Below are positions 34,206-44,154 of a stretch of DNA of 64,000 bases, one piece after another. The first letter of the stretch is position 1. Every line of letters begins with the position of its first letter. The translations under genes and the position numbers were made by a program. The stretch spans positions 1 through 64,000 of the forward strand of contig DASXPS010000147.1 in NCBI GenBank assembly GCA_036493475.1, given 5' to 3'. The notes beneath the pieces were generated by a model. The model made no database searches, was not told the origin of the DNA, and was given only the letters and a program-made list of their open reading frames with translations. The stretch comes from Sporichthyaceae bacterium. GTDB taxonomy: Bacteria > Actinomycetota > Actinomycetes > Sporichthyales > Sporichthyaceae.

Positions 34206-34229
34206 CTACCCGCGCTTCCGGTCGGGTAG
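34206..34229 (-). terminator. Stem-loop downstream of the metal-dependent hydrolase gene
   Basis: CTACCCG-N10-CGGGTAG, perfect 7-bp arms, ending 7 nt after the minus-strand stop at 34237. A smaller GTAGG-TC-CCTAC hairpin lies at 34176-34187. Confidence 0.5.
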
Positions 34230-34236
34230 CTCGGCC

Positions 34237-35100
34237 TCAGCTCCGACGCAGATCGAAAAGTGCCCCATCGACGCCGAAAAGTTCCGTCCGCCAAGCACCG
34301 ATCAACTCGGTGTCGTCACATTCGTCGGGGTGGAAGCCCCTGCGGTGATAGCTCGACAGCCGCCGCAGGGCGTCAACGGAGATGAACGGCGAGCGCCGCA
34401 ATGCCCAGAGGTTCCGTGCCAGGCGGCCGGGGTGCCGTCGGACGGAGGGATCCCGGGCAAGCGACACCAGGGTCCAGATGCCCGTCTCGAGCACGAAGTT
34501 CACGTGGACGAGCCACATCGCAGTGACCCGCATCCGTTCGGTGCCCTCGAGCGCCCGGTAGACGTCGAAGGCGACCGCCTTGTGCTCCAGCTCTTCGAGT
34601 GCGTGCCAGACCATGAGATAACGGACGGCCCGGTGTCCGAGGGCGGCTCGAGCCTCGGCGTCGGCGAGCACCGTCCGGGCGAGCGTCGCGGTGTAGTGCT
34701 CGAGCGCGGCCACGATGGCCACATTCATTGTCTCGCTCAGGAACCGCTCTCGGAGCCGGGTCAGCCCACGGATGTAGGTGTCGATCGGGCGCGTCGGGTA
34801 TCCCAGCGTCGCCAGGTGTTCGTTGAAGGCTCGGTGCTCAAGGCCGTGCATCGACTCTTGCCCGATGAAACCGTCGACCGCCTCCTGGAGGCGGGATTCG
34901 GTGATCCGGGAGCGCACGGACCGTACGGACCGGATGAAATAGGCCTCTCCCTCGGGGAACACCGACGACTGCACCGCGAACAGGTGACTGATCAGGACGT
35001 CGCCATCGCCGGCGTAGTGCCTCGGCACGTCCGAGAACCATTCGTCGAACTCCATCGACCGTGTCGGCACGGCGGTGCCGTCGGCCTGAGGCGAACCCAT
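34237..35100 (-). CDS. Ferritin-like predicted metal-dependent hydrolase (PF10118 type)
   Basis: 287 residues. The family pattern is clear: VLISHLFAVQSSVFPEGEAYFIRSVRSV, GFIGQESMHGLEHRAFNEHL and HALEELEHKAVAFDVY, giving the E/H ligands of a di-metal helical bundle. The reaction is not established. ATG at 35100 is the family-like start. The frame continues upstream for 46 codons through what looks like a fragment of a different gene (see pseudogene). A terminator-like hairpin follows. Confidence 0.85.
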   Translation of the reverse strand: MGSPQADGTAVPTRSMEFDEWFSDVPRHYAGDGDVLISHLFAVQSSVFPEGEAYFIRSVRSVRSRITESRLQEAVDGFIGQESMHGLEHRAFNEHLATLGYPTRPIDTYIRGLTRLRERFLSETMNVAIVAALEHYTATLARTVLADAEARAALGHRAVRYLMVWHALEELEHKAVAFDVYRALEGTERMRVTAMWLVHVNFVLETGIWTLVSLARDPSVRRHPGRLARNLWALRRSPFISVDALRRLSSYHRRGFHPDECDDTELIGAWRTELFGVDGALFDLRRS

Positions 35101-35250
35101 GTGATAGCGATGCCCGCCGGTACCCGACACAAACAGGCTCCCCGGTTCGAGCAGGCCCACTGCAGCGAGCACGAAGGCGCCGGTACACAGGGAAACCATC
35201 CGGGCACCGGCCCGGCCCGCGTCGCCCCGGCGTGCCACGCCGAGCTTGAG
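35101..35250 (-). pseudogene. Fragment of a DJ-1/GlxA-type AraC regulator
   Basis: In frame with and directly before the metal-hydrolase start, the codons read RAGARMVSLCTGAFVLAAVG followed by LLEPG. That is the nucleophile-elbow segment of the DJ-1/PfpI domain of GlxA/FtrA-type regulators. No further part of the domain and no AraC helix-turn-helix is present; only about 150 bp separate the hydrolase start from cbbX. It is probably a deletion remnant, or less likely a real N-terminal extension. Confidence 0.5.
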
Positions 35251-35283
35251 GCAAATGCTCGCGCGGGTTCGCCACCGCGATCC

Positions 35284-36249
35284 TTACACCGGCGGCAGGC
35301 CCTCGCGGCGCGGGAACACCCGACTGGCCCGGATGTCCGGAGCCGTCAGGGTCATCAGGTCCCCGCGCGAGATCGCCGTGTCCAGGGAAACCAGCCGATG
35401 CGCCTGGCGTAGCCGGGCCCGCTCCAGGGCGTTGCGCACGCTGCGCGCCTGCGCGAACCGGGGCTGGGTCATCCGCAACTGCAGGTACTCCGCGAACGTC
35501 GCCCGGGCTTCGTCGTCGAAGGCGTACTGATCACGGGACAACATCAACTCGGCGATCTCGGCCAACTCCGCCGGGGAGTAGTCGGCGAACTCGACGTGAT
35601 GAGCGACGCGTGAGCTCAACCCCGGATTCGAGGCGAAGAAGGTCTCCATGCGATCCGGGTAACCGGCGAAGATCACCGCCATGGCTCCGCGCGCCGCCTC
35701 CATCTCCTGCAACAGAATCTCGATCGCCTCCTGCCCGTAATCGCGTTCGTTGTCCGGCCGGTACAGGTAGTACGCCTCGTCGATGAACAGCACCCCGCCC
35801 GCGGCGCGGGCAATCGCCTCCTTGGTCTTCGGTGCGGTGTGCCCGATGAACTGGCCCACCAGGTCCTCCCGGGTGACGGCATGCACCCGCGGCACGCGGA
35901 GATAGCCCAGGGCGTGCAGGATCTCCGCCATCCGCAACGCCACCGTCGTCTTACCCGTGCCGGGCGCACCGGTGAAGCTCATGTGCAGCGAGGGAAGCCC
36001 GGCGGCCAGACCGAATCGGGTCCGGGCGCGGCCCACGGTGAGCTGCGCGGCGATCTCCCGGATGCGTTGTTTGACCGCGGCCAGCCCGACCAACTCGGCG
36101 TCCAGCGTCGCGAGGACGTCGTCGACCCGGGTGCGGGCCGGGTCCGCGCGCAGGTCGATCAGGTCCTCGGCGGTGAGCGCTGTCGGCTCCACGGCCTCGT
36201 CGCCGGCGGCGGGCGGGGTCGATCCGGGCCGCTGCATGTCGAAGCCCAC
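35284..36249 (-). CDS. cbbX: Red-type Rubisco activase CbbX
   Basis: 321-residue AAA+ protein that remodels inhibited red-type Rubisco by pulling on the large-subunit C-terminus. Walker A is GAPGTGKTT and Walker B is GVLFIDEAYYLY. The CbbX-specific pore region is REDLVGQFIGHTAPKTKEA, and VIFAGYPDRMETFFASNPGL is typical. It is a few bases downstream of cbbS in the operon cbbL-cbbS-cbbX. Confidence 0.95.
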   Translation of the reverse strand: MGFDMQRPGSTPPAAGDEAVEPTALTAEDLIDLRADPARTRVDDVLATLDAELVGLAAVKQRIREIAAQLTVGRARTRFGLAAGLPSLHMSFTGAPGTGKTTVALRMAEILHALGYLRVPRVHAVTREDLVGQFIGHTAPKTKEAIARAAGGVLFIDEAYYLYRPDNERDYGQEAIEILLQEMEAARGAMAVIFAGYPDRMETFFASNPGLSSRVAHHVEFADYSPAELAEIAELMLSRDQYAFDDEARATFAEYLQLRMTQPRFAQARSVRNALERARLRQAHRLVSLDTAISRGDLMTLTAPDIRASRVFPRREGLPPV

Positions 36250-36252
36250 GCC

Positions 36253-36678
36253 TCAGCCCTCGCCGTACCGGGCTCCACCGGGGCGCTCCGTGGCATAGGA
36301 GTGCACGCCGTAGCGCTGCACCCGGCCGTGCACCTCGACGCGGTCGAGGCGAAAGCCGGGCTCCTCCGCGGGGCGTTGCACCAGGAAGCTCAGCGCCGTG
36401 GTTTGCCGTCCCAGGCTCGGGTCGTAGGCCATGACGCGGACGTAGTGCTGCGGGAACGCCGCCCGACAGGCCTCGATCTCCCGCAGCACCCCGTCCGGCT
36501 GATCGAGATCGAACAGGGGGAGGCCCCACATGTCCCAGTACACGTTGCGTGGGTGCGGATCGTCGGTGTACTCGACGGACAGCGGCCAACCCCGATCCAG
36601 CGCGTAGCGAATCTGCTCGGCGATCTCCACCTCCTGCAGCGCAGGCAGGTAGGAGAACGTTCCGTGGCGCAGGTACAT
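36253..36678 (-). CDS. cbbS: Ribulose bisphosphate carboxylase small subunit
   Basis: 141 residues. Typical segments are [32 protein letters not shown] and [21 protein letters not shown]. The C-terminal extension ([19 protein letters not shown]), absent from green-type small subunits, marks a red-type form I enzyme and agrees with the presence of cbbX. It is 7 nt after cbbL. Confidence 0.96.
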   Translation of the reverse strand: MYLRHGTFSYLPALQEVEIAEQIRYALDRGWPLSVEYTDDPHPRNVYWDMWGLPLFDLDQPDGVLREIEACRAAFPQHYVRVMAYDPSLGRQTTALSFLVQRPAEEPGFRLDRVEVHGRVQRYGVHSYATERPGGARYGEG

Positions 36679-36685
36679 GACTCTC

Positions 36686-38229
<1,544 letters not shown>

Positions 38230-38243
38230 TATTGTGGTCGCCC

Positions 38244-39170
38244 GTGACGCCCGCCCGGTTGCGCACCTTCCTGGCCGTGGTCGATGCCGGCTCGGCGCGG
38301 TCGGCGGCCGCACAGTTGCATGTGACGGAGTCGGCGGTCTCCGCGTCGTTGGCCGCGTTGACCAAGGACCTGGGCGTCGCCCTCGTCGAACGGGAGGGGC
38401 GCGGGCTGCGGGTGACGCCCGCGGGCCTGGTGTTCGCGGGCTATGCGCGGCGCATCCTGGGCTTGATCTCCGAAGCGGTCGAATCGACCCGTCAGGACGT
38501 CGACCCCGAGCGGGGAGGTTTGCGGTTGGCCGCAGTGACCACCGCGGGCGAGTACCTGCTGCCACCCCTGCTCGCCGGGTTCCGGCGGGCACATCCCACC
38601 GTTCGTCTGTCGGTGGAGATCGGCGCGCGGGACCACGTGCTGCGCCGGATCGCGGAGCACGCGGTGGACGTGGTCATCGGTGGACGTCCACCGACCGGCA
38701 GTGGGTTGCGCACCTGGGCCTGGCGTCCCAATGCGTTGGTGGTGGTCGGCGCGGAACGCACCACCGGTCTCGGCACCGCCACCTGGTTGTTGCGTGAACC
38801 CGGCTCGGGCACGCGCGATGCTGCGCTCACCTGGTTGCAGTCGCGGGGACTGCAGCCGCCCACGCTCACCCTCGGCTCGCACGGGGCGGTGGTTGCCTCG
38901 GCGGTGCAGGGCCTGGGTGTGACGTTGGTGTCCGCGGATGCGGTGGCGCACCTCCTGGAGGACGGGCGATTGGTTACCATCAGCGCGCCGGGCACCCCGC
39001 TCACCCGTCCCTGGCATGTGGTCGCCCGGCCGCTGCCCAACCCCACCACCCGCCTGTTCCTCACCCACGTGTGCGACCCGACGGTGGCCGGTGCGGTGGC
39101 CTTCCGGGCCGGTCGACCACACCCCGTGAAGCGGGTCGCAGTCCACCCCGCAGATCGCCCGCGCGGGTGA
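38244..39170 (+). CDS. cbbR: LysR-type regulator of the Rubisco operon (CbbR)
   Basis: 308-residue LysR regulator. The N-terminal helix-turn-helix is FLAVVDAGSARSAAAQLHVTE and SAVSASLAALTKDLG. The C-terminal effector domain has RTWAWRPNALVVVGA and VASAVQGLGVTLVSADAV. It is divergent from cbbL, the standard CbbR arrangement, where it activates cbb genes in response to Calvin-cycle metabolites. GTG at 38244 is chosen; a TTG four codons upstream is possible. Confidence 0.9.
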   Translation: MTPARLRTFLAVVDAGSARSAAAQLHVTESAVSASLAALTKDLGVALVEREGRGLRVTPAGLVFAGYARRILGLISEAVESTRQDVDPERGGLRLAAVTTAGEYLLPPLLAGFRRAHPTVRLSVEIGARDHVLRRIAEHAVDVVIGGRPPTGSGLRTWAWRPNALVVVGAERTTGLGTATWLLREPGSGTRDAALTWLQSRGLQPPTLTLGSHGAVVASAVQGLGVTLVSADAVAHLLEDGRLVTISAPGTPLTRPWHVVARPLPNPTTRLFLTHVCDPTVAGAVAFRAGRPHPVKRVAVHPADRPRG

Positions 39171-39211
39171 GGGAGCCCGGCCGCGACAGCGCATAGCGTC
39201 CGGGACGGAGG

Positions 39212-39251
39212 GCGCATCTCCGGGGTTGTTGGCCCTTCCCCGGGGATGCGC
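39212..39251. other. Long stem-loop between cbbR and the aldolase gene
   Basis: GCGCATCTCCGGGG (39212-39225) pairs with CCCCGGGGATGCGC (39238-39251) with one mismatch and a 12-nt loop. It ends 43 bp before the fba start. It could terminate cbbR or act in the fba leader. There is no T-run. Confidence 0.5.
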
Positions 39252-39294
39252 GCCTCGCCATTGACACCCGCCCCCCGACCGCAGGAGTGCCCGC

Positions 39295-40386
39295 GTGCCC
39301 GACATCGTGACGACCGCGCGCCGCCTGGTGCGACCCGGCCGCGGCATCCTCGCCGCAGACGAGAGCATCGCCACGATGTCCGCCCGGCTGGACGCCGTCG
39401 GAGTGCCGGCATCGGAGGCCACCCGAAGGGATTACCGCGCGCTCCTACTGACGACCCGTCAGCTGTCCAGCTGGGTTTCGGGCATGATTTTGTGCGACGA
39501 GACGCTTCGGCAGACCCTGCCCGACGGCACCCCGTTCGTGGTGGCCGCGCGCGACCTCGACATCCAGCTGGGCGTCAAGGTCGACACCGGAGCGGTGCCG
39601 CTGCCGTTCACCGCCGGCGGCCGGATAACCGAGGGCCTCGACGGCCTGGCCCGTCGGTTGGCGGAGTATCGCGAGCTCGGTGCGACCTTCGCGAAGTGGC
39701 GCGCCGTGCTCGAGGCAACGGGCAGCAGCACCCGCACGATCAGAGCCAACGCGCACGCACTGGCGCGCTACGCGGCGCTGTGCCAGGAACACGAGATCGT
39801 GCCCATCGTGGAGCCGGAGATTCTCATGGACGGCCGCCACGAGATCGAAATCTGTCAGGTTCTGACGCACGCGGTACTTGGAGAGCTGTTCGAGCAATTG
39901 GACGTCATGGGTGTCGACCCGGCCGGCATCGTGCTCAAGCCGAACATGGTCGTTCCCGGTACGGGTTGCCACCAGCGCAGCTGTGGACCGGAGGACGTGG
40001 CCCGACGCACGCTCAAGGTGCTCGAGGCGCAGGTGCCCGCGGGCGTGCCCGGCGTCGCGTTCCTCTCCGGCGGCCAATCGAACGCACGCGCCTGCGCCAA
40101 TCTTGCGGCGATCAATGAATTGGCGGGCCCGGCGGTGCCGTGGGCTCTGACCTTCTCCTTCGGTCGGGCGCTGGTCGGCGACGCGCTGCGCACCTGGCGG
40201 GGTGATCCAGCTGCGGTGGCCGCGGCGCAGCAGCGGCTGGCCGAGAACTGCGCGCGCGCCGCAGCGGCGTGCGTCCGCTCCGGGTTGGTCGAGATGGCAA
40301 TGGCGGGGAACGACCACCGCGAGGAGCGGTTCGGCCGTGAGGAATCGCCGTTGTTCAACAGTCGCACCCTGTTCCGGGGGCGGTGA
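39295..40386 (+). CDS. fba: Class I fructose-bisphosphate aldolase
   Basis: 363-residue Schiff-base aldolase of the animal/plant type. RGILAADESIATMSARL, TPFVVAARDLDIQLGVKVD, PIVEPEILMDGRHE, IVLKPNMVVPG (Schiff-base Lys) and FLSGGQSNARACANL are all recognisable. It interconverts fructose-1,6-bisphosphate with triose phosphates and sedoheptulose-1,7-bisphosphate with erythrose-4-phosphate plus DHAP, both needed in the Calvin cycle. GTG at 39295 follows GCAGGAG. Its stop overlaps the phosphoribulokinase start. Confidence 0.95.
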   Translation: MPDIVTTARRLVRPGRGILAADESIATMSARLDAVGVPASEATRRDYRALLLTTRQLSSWVSGMILCDETLRQTLPDGTPFVVAARDLDIQLGVKVDTGAVPLPFTAGGRITEGLDGLARRLAEYRELGATFAKWRAVLEATGSSTRTIRANAHALARYAALCQEHEIVPIVEPEILMDGRHEIEICQVLTHAVLGELFEQLDVMGVDPAGIVLKPNMVVPGTGCHQRSCGPEDVARRTLKVLEAQVPAGVPGVAFLSGGQSNARACANLAAINELAGPAVPWALTFSFGRALVGDALRTWRGDPAAVAAAQQRLAENCARAAAACVRSGLVEMAMAGNDHREERFGREESPLFNSRTLFRGR

Positions 40387-41264
40387 TGTCGCCGCGGCAC
40401 CCGGTAATGGCCATCACCGGATCCTCGGGCGCGGGGACCAGTTCGGTCACCCGCACGGTGCAACACATCTTCCGCCGCGAGGGCATCGATGCAGCGCTGG
40501 TCGAGGGCGATGCCTTCCATCGCTACGACCGCGCCGCGATGAAGGGCGCCATGGCCGAGGCGGAGGAGGTCGGCAACCGTCATTTCTGCCACTTCGGCCC
40601 GGAGGCCAATTTGCTCCCGGAACTCCAGACGTTGTTCCGGGGCTACGGCGAGACCGGCACCGGACTGGTCCGACGCTATCTGCACGACGACGCCGACGCC
40701 GCGTCGTTCGGCCAACCGCCCGGTACGTTCACCGCCTGGGCGGACATCCCCGCGGGCACCGACCTGCTCTTCTACGAGGGCCTGCACGCCGGCGTGGTCA
40801 CCGACGAGGTCGACATCGCCCGCTACGTCGACCTGCTGATCGGCGTGGTGCCCATCATCAACCTGGAGTGGATTCAGAAGCTGCACCGGGACCGCACCGC
40901 CCGCGGATATTCCAGTGAGGCGGTGGTCGACACGATCCTGCGGCGCATGCCGGACTACATCAACTACATCTGTCCGCAGTTCTCCCGCACCCACGTCAAC
41001 TTCCAGCGGGTGCCCACGGTGGACACCTCGAATCCATTCATCGCCCGGCACATCCCCACGGCCGACGAGAGCTTCCTGGTGATCCGGTTCCGCGAGCCCC
41101 GCGGCATCGACTTTCCCTACCTGCTGTCGATGTTGCACGACTCCTTCATGTCCCGGCCGAACGTGATCGTCGCGCCCGGCGGAAAGATGGAGCTCGCGAT
41201 GCAGCTGATCCTCACCCCGATGATCCTGCGCCTGGTGGAGCACCGCCATCGATTGGCTGCCTGA
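40383..41264 (+). CDS. prk: Phosphoribulokinase
   Basis: 293 residues, the length of the bacterial class I enzyme. It makes ribulose-1,5-bisphosphate from ribulose-5-phosphate and ATP, the step that feeds Rubisco. The P-loop is GSSGAGTSS; other hallmarks are VEGDAFHRYDR, FYEGLHAGVV and VVPIINLEWIQKLHRD. The GTG (40383) and ATG (40386) starts both overlap the aldolase stop, so fba and prk are translationally coupled. Convergent with the histidine kinase gene 7 bp away. Confidence 0.96.
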   Translation: MMSPRHPVMAITGSSGAGTSSVTRTVQHIFRREGIDAALVEGDAFHRYDRAAMKGAMAEAEEVGNRHFCHFGPEANLLPELQTLFRGYGETGTGLVRRYLHDDADAASFGQPPGTFTAWADIPAGTDLLFYEGLHAGVVTDEVDIARYVDLLIGVVPIINLEWIQKLHRDRTARGYSSEAVVDTILRRMPDYINYICPQFSRTHVNFQRVPTVDTSNPFIARHIPTADESFLVIRFREPRGIDFPYLLSMLHDSFMSRPNVIVAPGGKMELAMQLILTPMILRLVEHRHRLAA

Positions 41265-41271
41265 CCTGCGC

Positions 41272-42411
41272 TCAGTCCACCGGAAGTTCGACGAACACCC
41301 GGGTGCCGCGTCCCGGTGAGCTCTCCAACCGCAGTTCGGCGCCCAGCAGCGCGGCGCGTTGCTCGATCGAGGACAACCCGAAGTGCTGCCGGGTCGGGTC
41401 CTCGGGCTTTGTCCGGGTGGTGCGCGCCTCCTGCAGCGCGAACCCCTGGCCGTCGTCGGTGCAGCCCAGCACGAGCGCGTCGCCCGCTCGTCGCAGCGAC
41501 ACCACGATGCGTGCCGCGCCGGCGTGCCGGATTGCGTTGCTCAGTGCCTCCTGCGCCATGCGGTACAGCGCGGCGGCGGCGTGTGCCGGGACCTCGCCCA
41601 GCATCGCGGGCGGGTCGGTGAGCAGTTCCACCTCGGTGCCGGCGGCCGGGGTCGAGGACTGGATCAGGGATTCCAGCGCGGCCACCAGACCGAGATCTTC
41701 CAGCACCAGGCTGTGCAGTCCGGAGATGGCCGCCCGGGTCTGGTGATAGGCCAGGTCGGCCAACTGCTGGGCAGCCGCGATCTGCGTCTGGGCCACTGCG
41801 GCGGCCCCGAGATCCCGCACCGCCAGATCCGCCGCGTTGAGGTGGAAGGCCAACGAGGCAAGCACCGTGATCACGCCGTCGTGTAGGTCGAAGGCGATCC
41901 GACGGCGTTCGTCCTCCTGGGCAGAGATGGCCGCCGCGATCAGCCGATCGCGTTCGGCGCGATGCCGCCCGACGGCCTGCCACAGCTGCTCGGTGTGCAT
42001 GCGCAGGCCCAGCGGTGCGGCCAGTTCGATGGCCCGGTTCAGTTCGTCCTCGGTGAACGGCCGCGCGGCACTTCGGTAGGCGGCGAGGACACCGACGATT
42101 TCCCCATACAGTCCCGGGATGGGCGCGCAGATGCGGCTGATGGCGTCGGCCGGCCCCATGCCCACCAGGCGGCGATGAGTCAGGTTCCGCGGCGAGTCCC
42201 GCACTATGCGCACCGGTCGACCGTCTCGGGCCACTTGACCGGTCACGCCGAAACCCAGCGGGATCCGCAGGGATTCCGCGATCCGCGCGTCACGGGGTGC
42301 GCAGGCCGCGACGAACAGGTCATCGCTGTCCACCGCGAAAACCACGACGCTGTCCGCGGACAGATGCTCCAGCAGGTAGTCACAGTCAGGCGGGGCTGCG
42401 TTCTGACGCAC
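41272..42411 (-). CDS. GAF-domain sensor histidine kinase (NarL-partner type)
   Basis: 379 residues. An N-terminal GAF domain (about 10-150: SADSVVVFAVDSDDLFVAAC; GFGVTGQVARDGRPV) precedes a HisKA_3 dimerisation domain with the phospho-His in RRRIAFDLHDGV and a GHKL ATPase (EALSNAIRHAGA; DDGQGF; STQRAA-like GLSSIEQRAALLGAEL). It is cytoplasmic, with no membrane helix. GTG at 42411 is 2 nt after the response-regulator stop, so the two are one operon. The signal is unknown. Confidence 0.88.
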   Translation of the reverse strand: MRQNAAPPDCDYLLEHLSADSVVVFAVDSDDLFVAACAPRDARIAESLRIPLGFGVTGQVARDGRPVRIVRDSPRNLTHRRLVGMGPADAISRICAPIPGLYGEIVGVLAAYRSAARPFTEDELNRAIELAAPLGLRMHTEQLWQAVGRHRAERDRLIAAAISAQEDERRRIAFDLHDGVITVLASLAFHLNAADLAVRDLGAAAVAQTQIAAAQQLADLAYHQTRAAISGLHSLVLEDLGLVAALESLIQSSTPAAGTEVELLTDPPAMLGEVPAHAAAALYRMAQEALSNAIRHAGAARIVVSLRRAGDALVLGCTDDGQGFALQEARTTRTKPEDPTRQHFGLSSIEQRAALLGAELRLESSPGRGTRVFVELPVD

Positions 42412-42413
42412 AA

Positions 42414-43106
42414 TCAACGAAAGACACCCTCGCGCAGTGCGACCGAGACGGCACCCGCCCGGTCGGCCACCTCGAGCTTGCGATACAGACCGCGCAAGTG
42501 CGTCTTGACGGTGTCCTCGCTGATCACCAGCGTGCCCGCGATCGCCTTGTTCGAGTGGCCGGCCACGAGCAGGGCAAGCACCTCCGATTCGCGTTGGGTC
42601 AGGCCCAGGTGCGCACCTGGCCAGAACTCCCCGGCGGAGATGCGCGCCGCGGACAGCGCCACCCGCCCGGCCAACGCCGGATCCACGACGGTCTCCCCGT
42701 CCCGGGCGCGCCGCAGATGACCGACCAGTTCGGTGGCGTCCACCCGCTTGAGGATGTAGCCGGACGCGCCGACCCGTAGCGCTTGGAACAGGTAGTGCTC
42801 GTCGTCGTAGACGGTCAGTAGCACGACACAGATGTTCGGATGGCGGGTGGTGATCGCCTGGCACAGGTCGATCCCGCTCGCCCGCCCCAGCCGGACGTCG
42901 CAGAGCACGACATCGGGCTGGGTGTCCGCGACCACGGCCAGCGCGTCGTCGTAGGTGGTGGCGGTGCCCGCGATCACCACCTGGTCGGAGAAGTGGGCCA
43001 GCATCGCCGTCAGGCCGTGCAGCACCATTTCGTGGTCGTCGACGAGCACCAGTCGCAGCGCCGGGCGCTGCCCGGTGGCAACCGACGATGCGCTCGGCGC
43101 GGACAT
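42414..43106 (-). CDS. NarL/LuxR-family response regulator
   Basis: 230 residues. The receiver domain (about 15-135) has acidic residues in LVDDHEMV and the phospho-Asp in VVLCDVRLGR, with Lys in YILKR. The C-terminal LuxR-type helix-turn-helix is LTQRESEVLALLVAGHSNKAI with EDTVKTHLRGLYRKL. ATG at 43106. Cognate partner of the downstream kinase. Possible targets include itself or the neighbouring prk/CHAP genes (inference only). Confidence 0.92.
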   Translation of the reverse strand: MSAPSASSVATGQRPALRLVLVDDHEMVLHGLTAMLAHFSDQVVIAGTATTYDDALAVVADTQPDVVLCDVRLGRASGIDLCQAITTRHPNICVVLLTVYDDEHYLFQALRVGASGYILKRVDATELVGHLRRARDGETVVDPALAGRVALSAARISAGEFWPGAHLGLTQRESEVLALLVAGHSNKAIAGTLVISEDTVKTHLRGLYRKLEVADRAGAVSVALREGVFR

Positions 43107-43446
43107 GACGGACAGGCTATGGCGGTGGCGGGGTCCGCGACGATAGTCCGCCTCACATTTCATCCCCGTGCTCCCCCTGCGGGGGGAGGGAAGCGGGGCA
43201 GAAGCCGCTGTGTCTGTGACCGAACCGGAGTGCCCCTCGGAACTGACATGTATTCTGACGCTACATCAGGTTGCTCACCGGTAGGCAATTCCTGTGAGAA
43301 ACCTAACGGCGCGCCGATTTGGTTTCTGCCATGACGGATGTTCAAATCACTCCGGTCCTTTCGGACGCCGAGTGTCAGGGGTTGCGCTCGGCGAGGTTGA
43401 AGCGACGCCGGCGTCTGTTCGTGGCTCGTTTCACGGGCACGAGCAG
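43107..43446. other. 340-bp region between the response regulator and the CHAP-like gene
   Basis: No gene is assigned. It contains a CTCCCCC-N4-GGGGGAG hairpin (43171-43188) and an AT-richer segment at about 43240-43325 that could hold the CHAP gene promoter. The CHAP frame is open back to 43294, but those codons do not look coding. Confidence 0.4.
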
Positions 43447-44148
43447 GTGGATTTTTTGGCGCGCACAAGCGGCCATCGCAAGCCAAGGACCGCCGGCACA
43501 AGCGGTCACCGCAAGCCAAAAACTGTCGGGCTGCGCCGGACCGCCGCGGGGGCGGGCCTGGTGCTGGCCGTGATCGCCGGGGCGTGCACCGTCCCCCGGG
43601 CGCCGGTGTTGGCCGCTGCGCCGGACCAAACGCCGGCCCTCGCGCAGGCCGACGTGCGGGTCATGCCCGAGCCGGCGAGCCGCGGATGGGGCCGACCGCC
43701 GCTGGCGCTCAAGGCCCCCGCCAAGGTCGGTGCCGCGCAGACCACGCCGGGGTTCGAGCCACCGCAGGCGCCCGGGCTCGACTTGGCGGCGCTGCGCCGC
43801 GCGCAGCACTACATGGGCACCACGGGTCCGTGGTCGCGCCTGTGCCTGCGGTTCGTGCGCAAGGTCTACGGGCTGGACGCGCGCGACCGCAGCGCAATCG
43901 TCGCCTGGCATGAGTCCCGGTCCAAGCACCGCGGGGATCCTCGGCCGCCGGCCGGGGTCCCGGTGTTCTGGGCGGGTGGCGGACCCGGCCACGTGGCCCT
44001 CTCCCTGGGTAATGGCTGGGTGCTCACCAGCGACTACCCCTCGCGCGGTCACGTCACGAAGGTGACGATCAGCGCGCTCGACGAGGCGTGGAACCTGCGG
44101 TATCTGGGCTGGACCGACGACCTCGAGGGCGTCGTGGTTCACCGGTGA
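43447..44148 (+). CDS. Secreted CHAP/NlpC-like cell-wall hydrolase domain protein
   Basis: About 233 residues. A basic N-terminus (with a duplicated TSGHRKP-type stretch) leads into a signal-peptide-like helix (AAGAGLVLAVIAGA) and an Ala/Pro-rich linker. The C-terminal 120 residues resemble a CHAP amidase/peptidase fold: Cys in RLCLRFVRKVYGL and His in GPGHVALSLGNGWVLTSD. It would cut peptidoglycan outside the cell. The start is uncertain: GTG at 43447 is a compromise, and earlier in-frame starts exist. Confidence 0.65.
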   Translation: MDFLARTSGHRKPRTAGTSGHRKPKTVGLRRTAAGAGLVLAVIAGACTVPRAPVLAAAPDQTPALAQADVRVMPEPASRGWGRPPLALKAPAKVGAAQTTPGFEPPQAPGLDLAALRRAQHYMGTTGPWSRLCLRFVRKVYGLDARDRSAIVAWHESRSKHRGDPRPPAGVPVFWAGGGPGHVALSLGNGWVLTSDYPSRGHVTKVTISALDEAWNLRYLGWTDDLEGVVVHR

Positions 44149-44154
44149 GCTGAT

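Noticed and set aside
43190-43446. Possible c-di-AMP (ydaO-type) riboswitch before the CHAP-like gene
   Set aside because: Such riboswitches often precede cell-wall hydrolases, but I could not find the conserved core segments in this leader.
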